From contig NZ_JANMWL010000177.1 of NCBI RefSeq assembly GCF_031393925.1, positions 1 through 34,396 of the forward strand: a DNA stretch of 34,396 bases, in the 5' to 3' direction. The notes below the pieces were generated by a model. That model saw only the letters and a list, made by a program, of their open reading frames with translations. It ran no database searches and was not told the DNA's origin. The position numbers and the translations under genes were made by a program. Shown one piece after another: positions 24,794 to 32,854 of this stretch (the stretch's first letter is position 1; every line of letters begins with the position of its first letter). The DNA is from Methylibium sp031393925. GTDB taxonomy: Bacteria > Pseudomonadota > Gammaproteobacteria > Burkholderiales > Burkholderiaceae_C.

Positions 24794-26173
24794 ATGGCCC
24801 ACCTTCGACGTTTTGATCGTGACTTCAGCCGGCGGGCCTTCCTCGGCTTGACGGGCCAGGGGTTGCTGCGTGCCGGCGTGTTCGGCTCGGCGTGGTCGGC
24901 GTTCCTGCGTACCGGCTCGGTGGCTGCGGCCTACCCGGACGAGTTGCTGTCCATCGAGGTCTACACCAAGGGTCGGCTCAAGCCCGGCGACGTGATCGAC
25001 AGCGGCAACGTCGAGTGGGTCAAGGACCTGCTCGACCCGGTGCGCCGCCAGCAGATCGCGACCATGGGGCGCAAGCTCGTGCTGGCGCCCACCACCACCG
25101 ACCTCACGCGCCTGAACCCCTTGGCGTATATCGAGGCGACCGCGCGCAACGCGGGCAAGGCGCGTTTCGATGCCACCGGCAACATCGTCACGACCGATGG
25201 CAAGCAGTGGATCGGTGGCAATCCGTTTCCAGAGCCTTCGTCGCCGCTGGAAGTGTTTGCTGCGCACACGCTGAGCTGGGGCCGCCACGATGTGTCGGTC
25301 TACGCCAGCAAGGAGTACGACCTCGACCCGAGCGGCAATCTGCAGTACCAGTACGCGTCGGTCTGGGCCGAGATGGCCGCGGCCGGCCGCACCGTGGTCG
25401 AGCCCAAGCCCTACTGGCTGGGCGAGCCCGACAAGCTGCGCTATCAATCGATCCTGTTCACCGAGCCGACCGACGTGCGCGGCACGATCTACCTCAACGT
25501 CTGGCCCTATGACCAGAACCAGTTTCCGCATCTCTACGGCTACCTGCCGGCCTTCAAGCGCGTGCGCCGCTTCCCGACCAACCAGCGCTTCGAGCCGCTG
25601 GTGCCCGGTGCCGAGCTCTATCTCTCCGACGCCTGGGCGGCGGGGGATCCGTTCCTGACCTGGGGCAACTACAAGGTCGTCCACCGCGGGCCGCACCTGG
25701 CTGCCGTGACGGGCGGCTGGTCGTCGCAGCACCCCAACTGGGAACACACGACCCACGGCGGGCCCAAGGGCAACCTGTTCTGGGACCACGCGGTCGAACT
25801 GGTGCCCGAGGTGATCGTCATCGAGGCCGAGCCGGTGCGCTTTCCGCGCGCGCCGGTCGGGCGCAAGCATGTATGGTTCGACGCGCGCACGCTGCTGCCC
25901 TTCCAGATGGTGTCGTACGACCGACGCGGCGAGTTGTTTCGTCACTTCGACGCTTCATTCGCCAGCTACGACGATGGCAAGGGCCGCGTGATGGACGGCA
26001 AGCAGCCGTACTGGTCCTGGGCCACCGTGCATGCCTTCAATGCGCAAACCCGTCGCATGACGCGCATCGAGCAGGTCCGCGAGGTCGCGGGCGGCCACAC
26101 GATGCGCGTCAACGACCCCACCGTCTACGACAAATACCTCACCGTGTCGGCCATGCAGCGTTTGGGCGGCTGA
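24794..26173 (+). CDS. DUF1329 family exported protein, copy 2
   Basis: This 459-residue protein is a clear paralogue of the one at 20183, colinear along the whole length (shared blocks AYPDEL, QWIGGNPFP, RFPTNQRFEPLVPG, LSDAWAAGDP, YDKYLTVSAMQRLGG). Its twin-arginine signal is more canonical: DFSRRAFLGLTGQGLL, then a hydrophobic stretch. It begins just 46 bases after the terminator, so it has its own promoter or depends on readthrough; no clear promoter was found. The alpha/beta hydrolase gene follows after 40 bases. The two copies may serve different cargos or form a heteromeric carrier (inference). Confidence 0.87.
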   Translation: MAHLRRFDRDFSRRAFLGLTGQGLLRAGVFGSAWSAFLRTGSVAAAYPDELLSIEVYTKGRLKPGDVIDSGNVEWVKDLLDPVRRQQIATMGRKLVLAPTTTDLTRLNPLAYIEATARNAGKARFDATGNIVTTDGKQWIGGNPFPEPSSPLEVFAAHTLSWGRHDVSVYASKEYDLDPSGNLQYQYASVWAEMAAAGRTVVEPKPYWLGEPDKLRYQSILFTEPTDVRGTIYLNVWPYDQNQFPHLYGYLPAFKRVRRFPTNQRFEPLVPGAELYLSDAWAAGDPFLTWGNYKVVHRGPHLAAVTGGWSSQHPNWEHTTHGGPKGNLFWDHAVELVPEVIVIEAEPVRFPRAPVGRKHVWFDARTLLPFQMVSYDRRGELFRHFDASFASYDDGKGRVMDGKQPYWSWATVHAFNAQTRRMTRIEQVREVAGGHTMRVNDPTVYDKYLTVSAMQRLGG

Positions 26174-26213
26174 TACTTTTCCCACCACCACCACCACACA
26201 AGAGAGACCCACC

Positions 26214-27152
26214 ATGACACTCGATGCACAAGCCAAGGGCTTGCTGGACGCGCTGACCGCGCAAGGAATGAAGAGCTTTGAGCAAATGACGGTGCCGGAG
26301 TCGCGCGAGACCGCGCAGGCCTTCATCGGCCTGCAGGGCGATGCCGAAGCCGTTGGCGAGATTTCCGACGAAACGATCGCAGTGGCCGGCGGGAAAATCC
26401 CGGTGCGCATCTACCGCCCCACCGGTGCCGGGCCGCACCCGGTGATGATGTATTTTCACGGTGGGGGTTTCGTGTTCGGCGACCTCGGCATCGTCGACAA
26501 GGTGTGCCGTACCTGGTGCAACGCCGCGCAGGCGGCCATCGTCTCGGTGGGCTACCGCAAGGCCCCTGAGCACACCTTCCCGACCGCAGCGGAAGACTGC
26601 TACGCCGCCACGTCTTGGACGGTCGAAAACGCCAAGCGTCTCGGCCTGGACGGTCAGCGCATCGCGGTTTGTGGCGACAGCGCCGGTGGCAACCTGGCGA
26701 CGGTGGTGGCAATGATGGCGCGCGACCGCAAGGGCCCGAAAATCGTCTACCAGATGTTGGTCTACCCGGTCACCGATGTCGGCGGCGACTACCCCTCGCG
26801 CACCGAGAACGGCGAGGGTTACATGCTCACGAGTGCTGCCATGAAGTGGTTCATAGGGCACTACCTGCCCAATCCGGGCGATGCCGAAAACGCCTATGCC
26901 TCGCCGATCCGCGGCAACCTGAAAGGCTTGCCGCCGGCGACTGTCGTCACCGCTGGCTTCGATCCACTGCGCGATGAAGGCGACGCCTACGCCAAGGCCT
27001 TGTCGAGCGCGGGTGTTGCGGTCGAGCACCTGCGCAACCCGTCGATGATTCACGGCTTTATGTGGGTCATGGGCGTGATCGGGCACGCTCGCGGTGTGTA
27101 CGACCAGGCCGGCCAGCACCTGCGTCGGGCTTTCAGCGCCCGCACTGCCTGA
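26214..27152 (+). CDS. alpha/beta hydrolase, hormone-sensitive-lipase (GDXG) family
   Basis: This 312-residue cytosolic carboxylesterase-type enzyme has the oxyanion motif HGGG at 82-85, nucleophile Ser156 in GDSAGGN, acid Asp250 in GFDPLRDEG and His280 in IHGF. This is the complete HSL family signature and the length is standard. The family prefers short acyl esters. With a Baeyer-Villiger monooxygenase nearby, hydrolysis of the resulting ester (for example an aryl acetate or lactone) is the most likely task. An AAGAGAGACC ribosome-binding site precedes the ATG. It faces the LuxR gene tail to tail with a hairpin between them. Confidence 0.92.
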   Translation: MTLDAQAKGLLDALTAQGMKSFEQMTVPESRETAQAFIGLQGDAEAVGEISDETIAVAGGKIPVRIYRPTGAGPHPVMMYFHGGGFVFGDLGIVDKVCRTWCNAAQAAIVSVGYRKAPEHTFPTAAEDCYAATSWTVENAKRLGLDGQRIAVCGDSAGGNLATVVAMMARDRKGPKIVYQMLVYPVTDVGGDYPSRTENGEGYMLTSAAMKWFIGHYLPNPGDAENAYASPIRGNLKGLPPATVVTAGFDPLRDEGDAYAKALSSAGVAVEHLRNPSMIHGFMWVMGVIGHARGVYDQAGQHLRRAFSARTA

Positions 27153-27155
27153 CGA

Positions 27156-27198
27156 TGACGCGGTGCGGAGCTGCGCACGCAGAGCCGCACCGCCGTCA
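27156..27198. terminator. hairpin between convergent genes, probable bidirectional terminator
   Basis: TGAC-GCGGTGCGG (27156-27168) pairs with CCGCACCGC-c-GTCA (27185-27198) around a 16-base loop with one bulged C. It begins four bases after the hydrolase stop and 60 bases from the LuxR gene's end. There is no T-run, so efficiency is uncertain. Confidence 0.6.
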
Positions 27199-27257
27199 GC
27201 TCGGGTGGCCTTGCCAGTCGCGCCGCGCCGCCGTCGCGGCCGTACCCCGACTCACGC

Positions 27258-30017
27258 TCAGGAAACGAGCCGCAGCGTGCGTGCAGCGTTGATCGCCTGC
27301 ACGCGGCTGTTCACGCCGAGCTTGGAGTAGATGTTCTTGAGGTGGAACTTGACGGTGTTCTCCGACACGTAGAGCCGCGCAGCGATCTCCTTGTTGGCCA
27401 CGCCATTGGCCAGGAACTGAAGCAGTTCCTTCTCGCGTTCGGAGAGGGGATCCGCCAGGTGCGCTCGGCAGCGCGGCTGGCCGAGATCGGTGCCCGAGGC
27501 GGCCAGAAGCTGTTCGATGTAATCACGGCCGGGGTCGGTGGCGGGGGCGTCTTCGCGGGACCGCAGGATGTGCTGGTATTCCTCGCGAAGCATCTCGACG
27601 ATCACGTGGCCCTCATCGAGAAAGCAGCGCACGTAGCGGCCCGGCCGCGCCAGCTGAAGCGCCTTGCGCAGGCTGCGGTGCGCGCTGTTCGGCGCGCCCT
27701 TGTGGTGGTGCAGTAGCGCCTCGAGCACATAGAGCTTGATGTCGCGGAACACGCGGCCGCTCTGGCGTGCGCGGTCGCTGGTGATCAGGCGCGAGGCTTG
27801 CGCGAACTCTTGCTGTGCGATGGCCAGCCGGATGCGCCCGAAGGCTTCGCCCTCCATGTCATCGACCAGGTGAATCCAGCGCGGGTCCATCGGGTGCAGC
27901 GCCGGTGCGATGCGCGCTGCCAGGGCCGCGGCGCGCTCGGTCTGCCCGGCGAGCACGGCCCGGCGTACGCGCTCCCAGTCGACCACCGAAATGAGCCGCT
28001 CGAAGTGGCTGTGATGCCCGATGCGCTCGAGCTCTTCGAGCACCTCCTGCGCCTCGGCTGGCCGGCCGCGCGAGTCGTGCATGCGCGAAATCGACAGGTA
28101 GGCCAGGGCGATGAAATCCAAGGTCACCGACTCCGAGATGCCGCGCTGGAACTGCGCACACAGTGGCTCCAGCGCCGTCAGGTCGTTGGCTTCATAGAGC
28201 GCCCAGATCTGGCCGGCCGCCAGCGCCGCGGCGGCGAAAGACTTGTCCAGCGGCGTCTGCTGCGCGCCCATGTCGGCGCGGTAGCGCTCGATCGCTTCAT
28301 GCAGGTGGCCCTGCACCATCAAGCTGGCGCCGGTGATGGCGGTCGTGTAGCCCTCGACGAAGGAGCCGGCGCCACGGTCGATGTGAGCGCGGGCGAGCAT
28401 CAGTGCCTTGCGCGCGCCTTCGAAGTCGCCGGCAACCACCTTGCCAGTGGCCAGCACATTGCAGGCGGCGCCGAGTTCAAAGGCGGGAAAGCCGCTGATC
28501 TCTTGCTGCAGCAGACCAAAGCGGTCGATGATGCGCAGCCCCGCGACCAGGTCGTCCTCGAACAGCAGGCAAGCCATGGCCCGGCACAGGTCGGGGTTGC
28601 TGGTCGTTGCGATGTCGCCGCAGCCGGCGTGGCGCGTCATCAGCTCCACCAGCGGGCGCAGCTTGGCGCGTCGGCGCAGGAACATGAGCGAGTAGGCCGC
28701 CTTGATGGCCAGGCTGGGCCGCTCGACCACGTGCTCGAAGGGCAGTTGGTTGTACCAGCGCTCCAGCGTGATCAGTTCGGCGTTGGGAATCAGGTGCGAG
28801 GACCAGTCGCACAAGGTGGCCGCGGCGAGGGCGAAGTTCTTGCAGGCGAGCGCGTGGTGGATCGCTTCTTCGGGCAGGTGGTGGTCGAGGTACCAGCGGG
28901 CCGCGCGTTCGTGAACGCTCAGCACCTCGTTCTGCGAGGTGCGCTGCAGGCTGTCGGCGAGAAAGCTCGAGAACAGGCCGTGGTACTTGAACCAGCGGTT
29001 GTTGGAGTCGAGCGCACGCACGAACAGGCCCGAGCGTTCCAGTTGCACGAGCAATTCCTGGGCGTCGTCGAAACCGGTCACCGCGGCGCACAGCGGAGCC
29101 GAGAGCTGACGCAGCAGCGAGGTCTTGAACAAGAATTCCTGGATGCGCGGCGATTGCAGCGTCACCACGTTGTCGGTCAGGTATTCGGCCAGCTCGCGCG
29201 GGCCGTGGTCATCAAGGTCGACCAACGAGGTGCGGACCTCCGGGCTCACCAGGGCGAGGCGGAACAGCTGCAGGCCGGCCGGCCAGCCTTCGGTGCGCCG
29301 GTAGATCGTGCCCACTTCTTCGGCGCTCACGCGCAGGTCCTTTGATTCGGCGAAGAACTGGGTCACTTCACCCGGCGTGAAGCGCAGGTCGTCGGCGCGC
29401 AGCACCGTTGCCATGCGATTGACCAGCAGCGTGGCCAGGCCGATCTCCGGCAGCGCCCGCGAGCCGATGAACACATGCACATGCGCCGGCAGTCGCGCGA
29501 GCAGGAAGCGAAAGAAACGCAGGATCGCGTCGTTCCTCAGCGCCTGGAACTCGTCGAGGAAGATCGAGGCAGGGGTGTCCATGCTGGAGAAGCCGTCGAG
29601 CACCCATCCGGCGAGATCGCGGGGCGCGTCACCGCTCCAGGCGTCGGAGGGCCGGCGATGTGCCGCGCGCCCGCGCATCAGGTCCATCAGCGCGCGCATG
29701 TGCAGCTCGAAGCGCCGCGGGTCGTTGTCGGCATCGTCGAGCGTCAGCCAGGCCGTGCGCCAGCCGCGCGCTTCATGGGCCGTCTTGATCTGCTGCAGCG
29801 TGGTCGATTTGCCGTGTCCTGCCGGGCCCTGAAGCACCGTGACGCGCAGGCTGTGGTCTTGCAGCACGCGGTCGAGGATGACGCGCCGGGGCACCGCGCC
29901 CGGATAGACAGGCGGCGCGAACAGTTTGTGGGTGCTGACCTCGGCCGGGGCAGCAGGGGAATCGATCGGCGACGGCTTGACCGCCTTGCGCGGCACGACG
30001 GTCAGAGAGGCAGGCAT
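27258..30017 (-). CDS. MalT/AlkS-type ATP-dependent LuxR-family regulator
   Basis: This 919-residue activator has an N-terminal STAND-type ATPase (Walker A QGPAGHGKSTT near residue 60, LDEFQALRN), a winged-helix segment (about 290-380), a long TPR-like helical effector domain (about 400-820) and a C-terminal GerE helix-turn-helix (LSEREKELLQFLANGVANKE, YVSENTVKFHLKNIYSKLGV). MalT senses maltotriose and AlkS senses alkanes; this protein probably senses the substrate of the neighbouring monooxygenase pathway. It is divergent from the monooxygenase gene, and the 351-base gap carries a repeated inverted element also found before the transporter at 17700. Binding there is inference. The Arg-rich long plus-strand frame opposite is only a shadow. 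Confidence 0.92.
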   Translation of the reverse strand: MPASLTVVPRKAVKPSPIDSPAAPAEVSTHKLFAPPVYPGAVPRRVILDRVLQDHSLRVTVLQGPAGHGKSTTLQQIKTAHEARGWRTAWLTLDDADNDPRRFELHMRALMDLMRGRAAHRRPSDAWSGDAPRDLAGWVLDGFSSMDTPASIFLDEFQALRNDAILRFFRFLLARLPAHVHVFIGSRALPEIGLATLLVNRMATVLRADDLRFTPGEVTQFFAESKDLRVSAEEVGTIYRRTEGWPAGLQLFRLALVSPEVRTSLVDLDDHGPRELAEYLTDNVVTLQSPRIQEFLFKTSLLRQLSAPLCAAVTGFDDAQELLVQLERSGLFVRALDSNNRWFKYHGLFSSFLADSLQRTSQNEVLSVHERAARWYLDHHLPEEAIHHALACKNFALAAATLCDWSSHLIPNAELITLERWYNQLPFEHVVERPSLAIKAAYSLMFLRRRAKLRPLVELMTRHAGCGDIATTSNPDLCRAMACLLFEDDLVAGLRIIDRFGLLQQEISGFPAFELGAACNVLATGKVVAGDFEGARKALMLARAHIDRGAGSFVEGYTTAITGASLMVQGHLHEAIERYRADMGAQQTPLDKSFAAAALAAGQIWALYEANDLTALEPLCAQFQRGISESVTLDFIALAYLSISRMHDSRGRPAEAQEVLEELERIGHHSHFERLISVVDWERVRRAVLAGQTERAAALAARIAPALHPMDPRWIHLVDDMEGEAFGRIRLAIAQQEFAQASRLITSDRARQSGRVFRDIKLYVLEALLHHHKGAPNSAHRSLRKALQLARPGRYVRCFLDEGHVIVEMLREEYQHILRSREDAPATDPGRDYIEQLLAASGTDLGQPRCRAHLADPLSEREKELLQFLANGVANKEIAARLYVSENTVKFHLKNIYSKLGVNSRVQAINAARTLRLVS

Positions 30018-30188
30018 GCGGGGTTCCGGGGTGGGCGCTCATGCATTGCCGAGGGGCGTGATCGACACGACTTTCGGCGCCCAGGCACGCAGGTACGAGC
30101 GGAAATCACTCGCGATTGTTGGCCGCCGGGTGCGGCTGGCGTTAGCGGATTTCTACCAGTGCGGCGGTAACACACGACGGGCCGGCGA

Positions 30189-30268
30189 CCCACCCGCGCG
30201 CGGTTTTCGTGGGGCGCCGACAACTACCCGTCCGGGTGGGAGTGCCGGACGGCGCTGCAGCGCCCAAT
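30189..30268. promoter_or_regulatory. shared regulatory element, copy 2, in the LuxR/monooxygenase divergent gap
   Basis: CAACTACCCG (30221-30230), GGGTGGG (30234-30240), GGACGGC (30247-30253) and CCAAT (30264-30268) repeat the blocks found before 17700. ACCCG-TC-CGGGT is a perfect inverted repeat here. An additional CCCACCCG at 30189-30196 is the exact reverse complement of CGGGTGGG at 30233-30240, so a second half-site faces the LuxR gene. The element ends 100 bases before the monooxygenase ATG. The rest of the 30018-30368 gap holds no gene. Confidence 0.55.
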
Positions 30269-30368
30269 CGGGGCATGCGAGCCTGCCGCTTCGTGCGCCG
30301 GCTGCCGCAAGGCGCTTGATCAGCCCCAGTGGCCTTGTCGCGCTCCCCCTACTCATGGAGATCGAGTG

Positions 30369-31841
30369 ATGAAGATTTACAACGTTGCCATCCTTGGCAC
30401 CGGCTTCGGCGGCCTCGGCATGGCCTTGCGGTTGCGGTCCGAAGGCGAGACCGATTTCCTGGTGCTGGAGAAGGCCGGCAATGTCGGCGGTACCTGGCGC
30501 GACAACACTTATCCGGGCGCGGCCTGCGACGTCAGGTCGCACCTCTACTGGTTCTCGTTCACCGAGCGGCCGGAGTGGAGCAAGTCCTACTGCGATCAGC
30601 CCGAGATCCTGCACAACATCGAACGGCTGGTCGAGCGCAGCGGCCTGAAGCCCTTCATCCGCTTCAACACCGAGGTGATCGACGCGCAATGGGACGAGAC
30701 CGAGCTGGTGTGGCGCATCCGCACGACCGGTGATGAGACGATCCTTGCACGCAACTTCGTCGCCGCATGGGGTCAGCTCAATCGGCCCAGCTTTGCGGGC
30801 GTCGAAGGCCGGGCAAACTTCAAGGGCCCGCTGTTCCACTCGGCACGCTGGCAGCACGACGTCGATATCGCGGGCAAGCGCATCGCCTGCATCGGCAATG
30901 GGCCGAGCGCGGTGCAGCTCATTCCCGAACTGGCTCGCAAGGCCGAGCATCTGACGGTGTTCCAGCGTTCGCCGAACTACCTCGTGCCGCGGCTAGACCG
31001 CCCCTACACCGATGACGAACAGCGCATCTTCCATGCGGTGCCCGCCACGCGCGATGCCAACCGCCAGGCGATCTATGCGGATCACGAGAGCTGGTACGAC
31101 GCCTTCATCATGGGCTCTTCCAAGGCGGCGGAGTTCACCGCGATGGCGCGCGCGCAGCTGGAATCGCAGGTGGCCGATCCGGTGCTGCGCGAGAAGCTCT
31201 GGCCCGACTACCCGATCGGCTGCAAGCGCATCGTCATCTGCGACGACTTCTACCCGGCGATCGTGCGGCCCAACGTGACCTTGGAGACCGAGCCCATCGC
31301 CGGCGTCGAAAGCAACGGCATCCGCACCAAGGACGGCCGGTTGCACGAGTTCGATGTGATCATCTTCAGCACCGGCTTCGAGACCCGCTCGATGCTGGGT
31401 GTGGCCGACATCAAGGGACGTGGCGGTAAATCCTTGCGCGAGGCATGGACGCCGGTGCCCGAGGCCTACCTGGGCATCACCGTCGCCGGCTTCCCCAACT
31501 TTCACATGCTCTACGGCCCCAACACCAACCTCGGCCACAACTCCATCATCCTGATGATGGAGTGCCAGATCGAGTACGTGCTCAAGGCATTGCGCGCCGC
31601 CAAGGAGCACGACGTGCAGGCGCTCGACGTGAAGGACTCGGTCATGACCGAGTACAACCGCCAGCTCCAGAAAGAATTTGAAGGCACGGCTTGGTCGGGT
31701 TCCTGCAGCAGTTGGTACAAGCACGATGGCCGCATCAGCAACAACTACTCGGGCAACGTCGAGCACTACAAGGCGCGCACGGGGGAGTTCAAGCTGTCGG
31801 ACTACGAACTGATTCGCCAGGCCGAAGCCGAAAGCGCCTGA
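30369..31841 (+). CDS. flavin-dependent Baeyer-Villiger-type monooxygenase
   Basis: This 490-residue class B flavoprotein monooxygenase (FAD plus NADPH) has the FAD motif GTGFGGLGMA at 10-19, GGTWRDNTYPGAACDV at 40-55, the NADPH motif GNGPSA at 176-181 and the BVMO fingerprint F-x-G-x3-H-x3-W at 151-161. Gln162 replaces the usual final Pro/Asp. FQRSPNYLVPR follows, as in BVMOs. The family converts ketones to esters or lactones, although some members only oxidise heteroatoms. I choose ATG 30369; a GTG lies directly before it. It is transcribed away from the MalT-type regulator. Together with the SDR and esterase it forms a plausible alcohol-ketone-ester series. Confidence 0.9.
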   Translation: MKIYNVAILGTGFGGLGMALRLRSEGETDFLVLEKAGNVGGTWRDNTYPGAACDVRSHLYWFSFTERPEWSKSYCDQPEILHNIERLVERSGLKPFIRFNTEVIDAQWDETELVWRIRTTGDETILARNFVAAWGQLNRPSFAGVEGRANFKGPLFHSARWQHDVDIAGKRIACIGNGPSAVQLIPELARKAEHLTVFQRSPNYLVPRLDRPYTDDEQRIFHAVPATRDANRQAIYADHESWYDAFIMGSSKAAEFTAMARAQLESQVADPVLREKLWPDYPIGCKRIVICDDFYPAIVRPNVTLETEPIAGVESNGIRTKDGRLHEFDVIIFSTGFETRSMLGVADIKGRGGKSLREAWTPVPEAYLGITVAGFPNFHMLYGPNTNLGHNSIILMMECQIEYVLKALRAAKEHDVQALDVKDSVMTEYNRQLQKEFEGTAWSGSCSSWYKHDGRISNNYSGNVEHYKARTGEFKLSDYELIRQAEAESA

Positions 31842-31880
31842 CGCGGTCCGTGTGCTGCTCGGGCAGCAATGTCTGCGCGT

Positions 31881-31905
31881 CGGCCGGCGGGTAGCTCGCC
31901 GGCCG
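31881..31905. terminator. GC-rich 9-bp hairpin after the monooxygenase gene
   Basis: CGGCCGGCG (31881-31889) and CGCCGGCCG (31897-31905) are exact complements around a 7-base loop, 39 bases after the stop. Only three T follow (CATTT), so it is at best a weak intrinsic terminator. It also sits between convergent genes. Confidence 0.55.
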
Positions 31906-31989
31906 CATTTGCAGTGAGGTCAGCCACCGCCTGCGTGGCTGCCTGCAGGCTGGACCGGGCCTGCGCCCGGCTCAGCCTCTCCAGGCTCA

Positions 31990-32511
31990 TCAGTAGCGGG
32001 TCGCCGGCAGCGCAGCAGCGGTCGATGGCTGCAGCTGGCCGCGGATTTCACCGCCCGGGTGGGCGGCGGTATGTACGTTCACGTAAAGCCGACCGGCCAA
32101 CAGGTCGGCAACCTGGCTGGCGGTGAGCGTGGCCTCGCCCTCGATCGGGCTGGCCGCGCTCGTGAACGGCACCATCACACCTGCGTTTTGACCGGCCGGC
32201 GCAGGGCCGTGGATGTGTGCCGCGGTGGCCGGACCACTTAGCCCCGAGTAGGTGATCTTGTAGCGCAGCACGTTGCTGTCGCGCGTGAGGCTGCCGTCGA
32301 AACTGCCGGTGGCGGCGGAGGTGACCGGGGGCACTTCGGCGGCGCCGGAGAGCCGCGCGCTGATCGCGCCGCCGGTCACGGGAGCCGTGCTGCCGGCCGC
32401 GGTCGAGCTGCCGGCCGCGCCACCGCGCATGGGCATCATGTCGCCGCATGCAGCGAGCGCGATCGTTGAAATGGCGAGTGCGCCGAGAACGCGCCTGCGT
32501 TGGTGTGCCAT
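31990..32511 (-). CDS. CHRD-domain lipoprotein
   Basis: I start at the ATG whose complement is 32509-32511: it has AGGAGAG upstream and begins a lipoprotein signal, MAHQRRRVLGALAISTIALA with lipobox LAAC. A longer frame to 32637 has no such support. The 173-residue product has a short Gly/Ser/Ala linker, then one CHRD domain (ARLSGAAEVPP, AAHIHGPA, VNVHTAAHPGGEIRGQL). The CHRD family was first noted in chordin; bacterial members are envelope proteins of unknown role. It is not obviously linked to the catabolic genes. Confidence 0.88.
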   Translation of the reverse strand: MAHQRRRVLGALAISTIALAACGDMMPMRGGAAGSSTAAGSTAPVTGGAISARLSGAAEVPPVTSAATGSFDGSLTRDSNVLRYKITYSGLSGPATAAHIHGPAPAGQNAGVMVPFTSAASPIEGEATLTASQVADLLAGRLYVNVHTAAHPGGEIRGQLQPSTAAALPATRY

Positions 32512-32854
32512 GGGACTCTCCTGGAGGGGGTGGTTCGACAAGGGCCGACGGTGCGTCGCGGTGCGATGCCGGTCATCCACCGCCGGGTGTCGGCGAGCGT
32601 ACGGCAGACGCGCCACGCCGGCAGCGCGCTGCCGCAAACCCCTGGTTGGCGATGCGAGCGAAGCCGCACGAAAGTGCCGCCGATCTCGTGCGAACTCAGT
32701 CTTCGCCGGGTCGCCTCAAGAGGGCTGGGCGCCCCCTTGGTGGGCAGCACCGCAGCTGCGTGGGGGTCGGGGTCATCTCAGAGCCCGCCGGGCACCAGAG
32801 GCGTTGAATCTTGTCTCGGCGGGCGGTGTGCCCGAGTGAGCTCGGAGGTTCTGC
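32512..32854. other. 343-base intergenic stretch, no gene seen
   Basis: This gap lies between the CHRD lipoprotein start and the end of the aminotransferase gene, both on the minus strand. The open frames across it are Arg-rich and have no family resemblance. It should hold the lipoprotein's promoter, but I cannot point to convincing -35/-10 boxes. No strong hairpin with a T-run was found after the aminotransferase stop. Confidence 0.5.

Noticed and set aside
27798..29345. 515-codon open frame on the plus strand
   Set aside because: It is antisense to the MalT-type regulator, with low-complexity Arg/Gln/Gly/Val composition and no ribosome-binding site.
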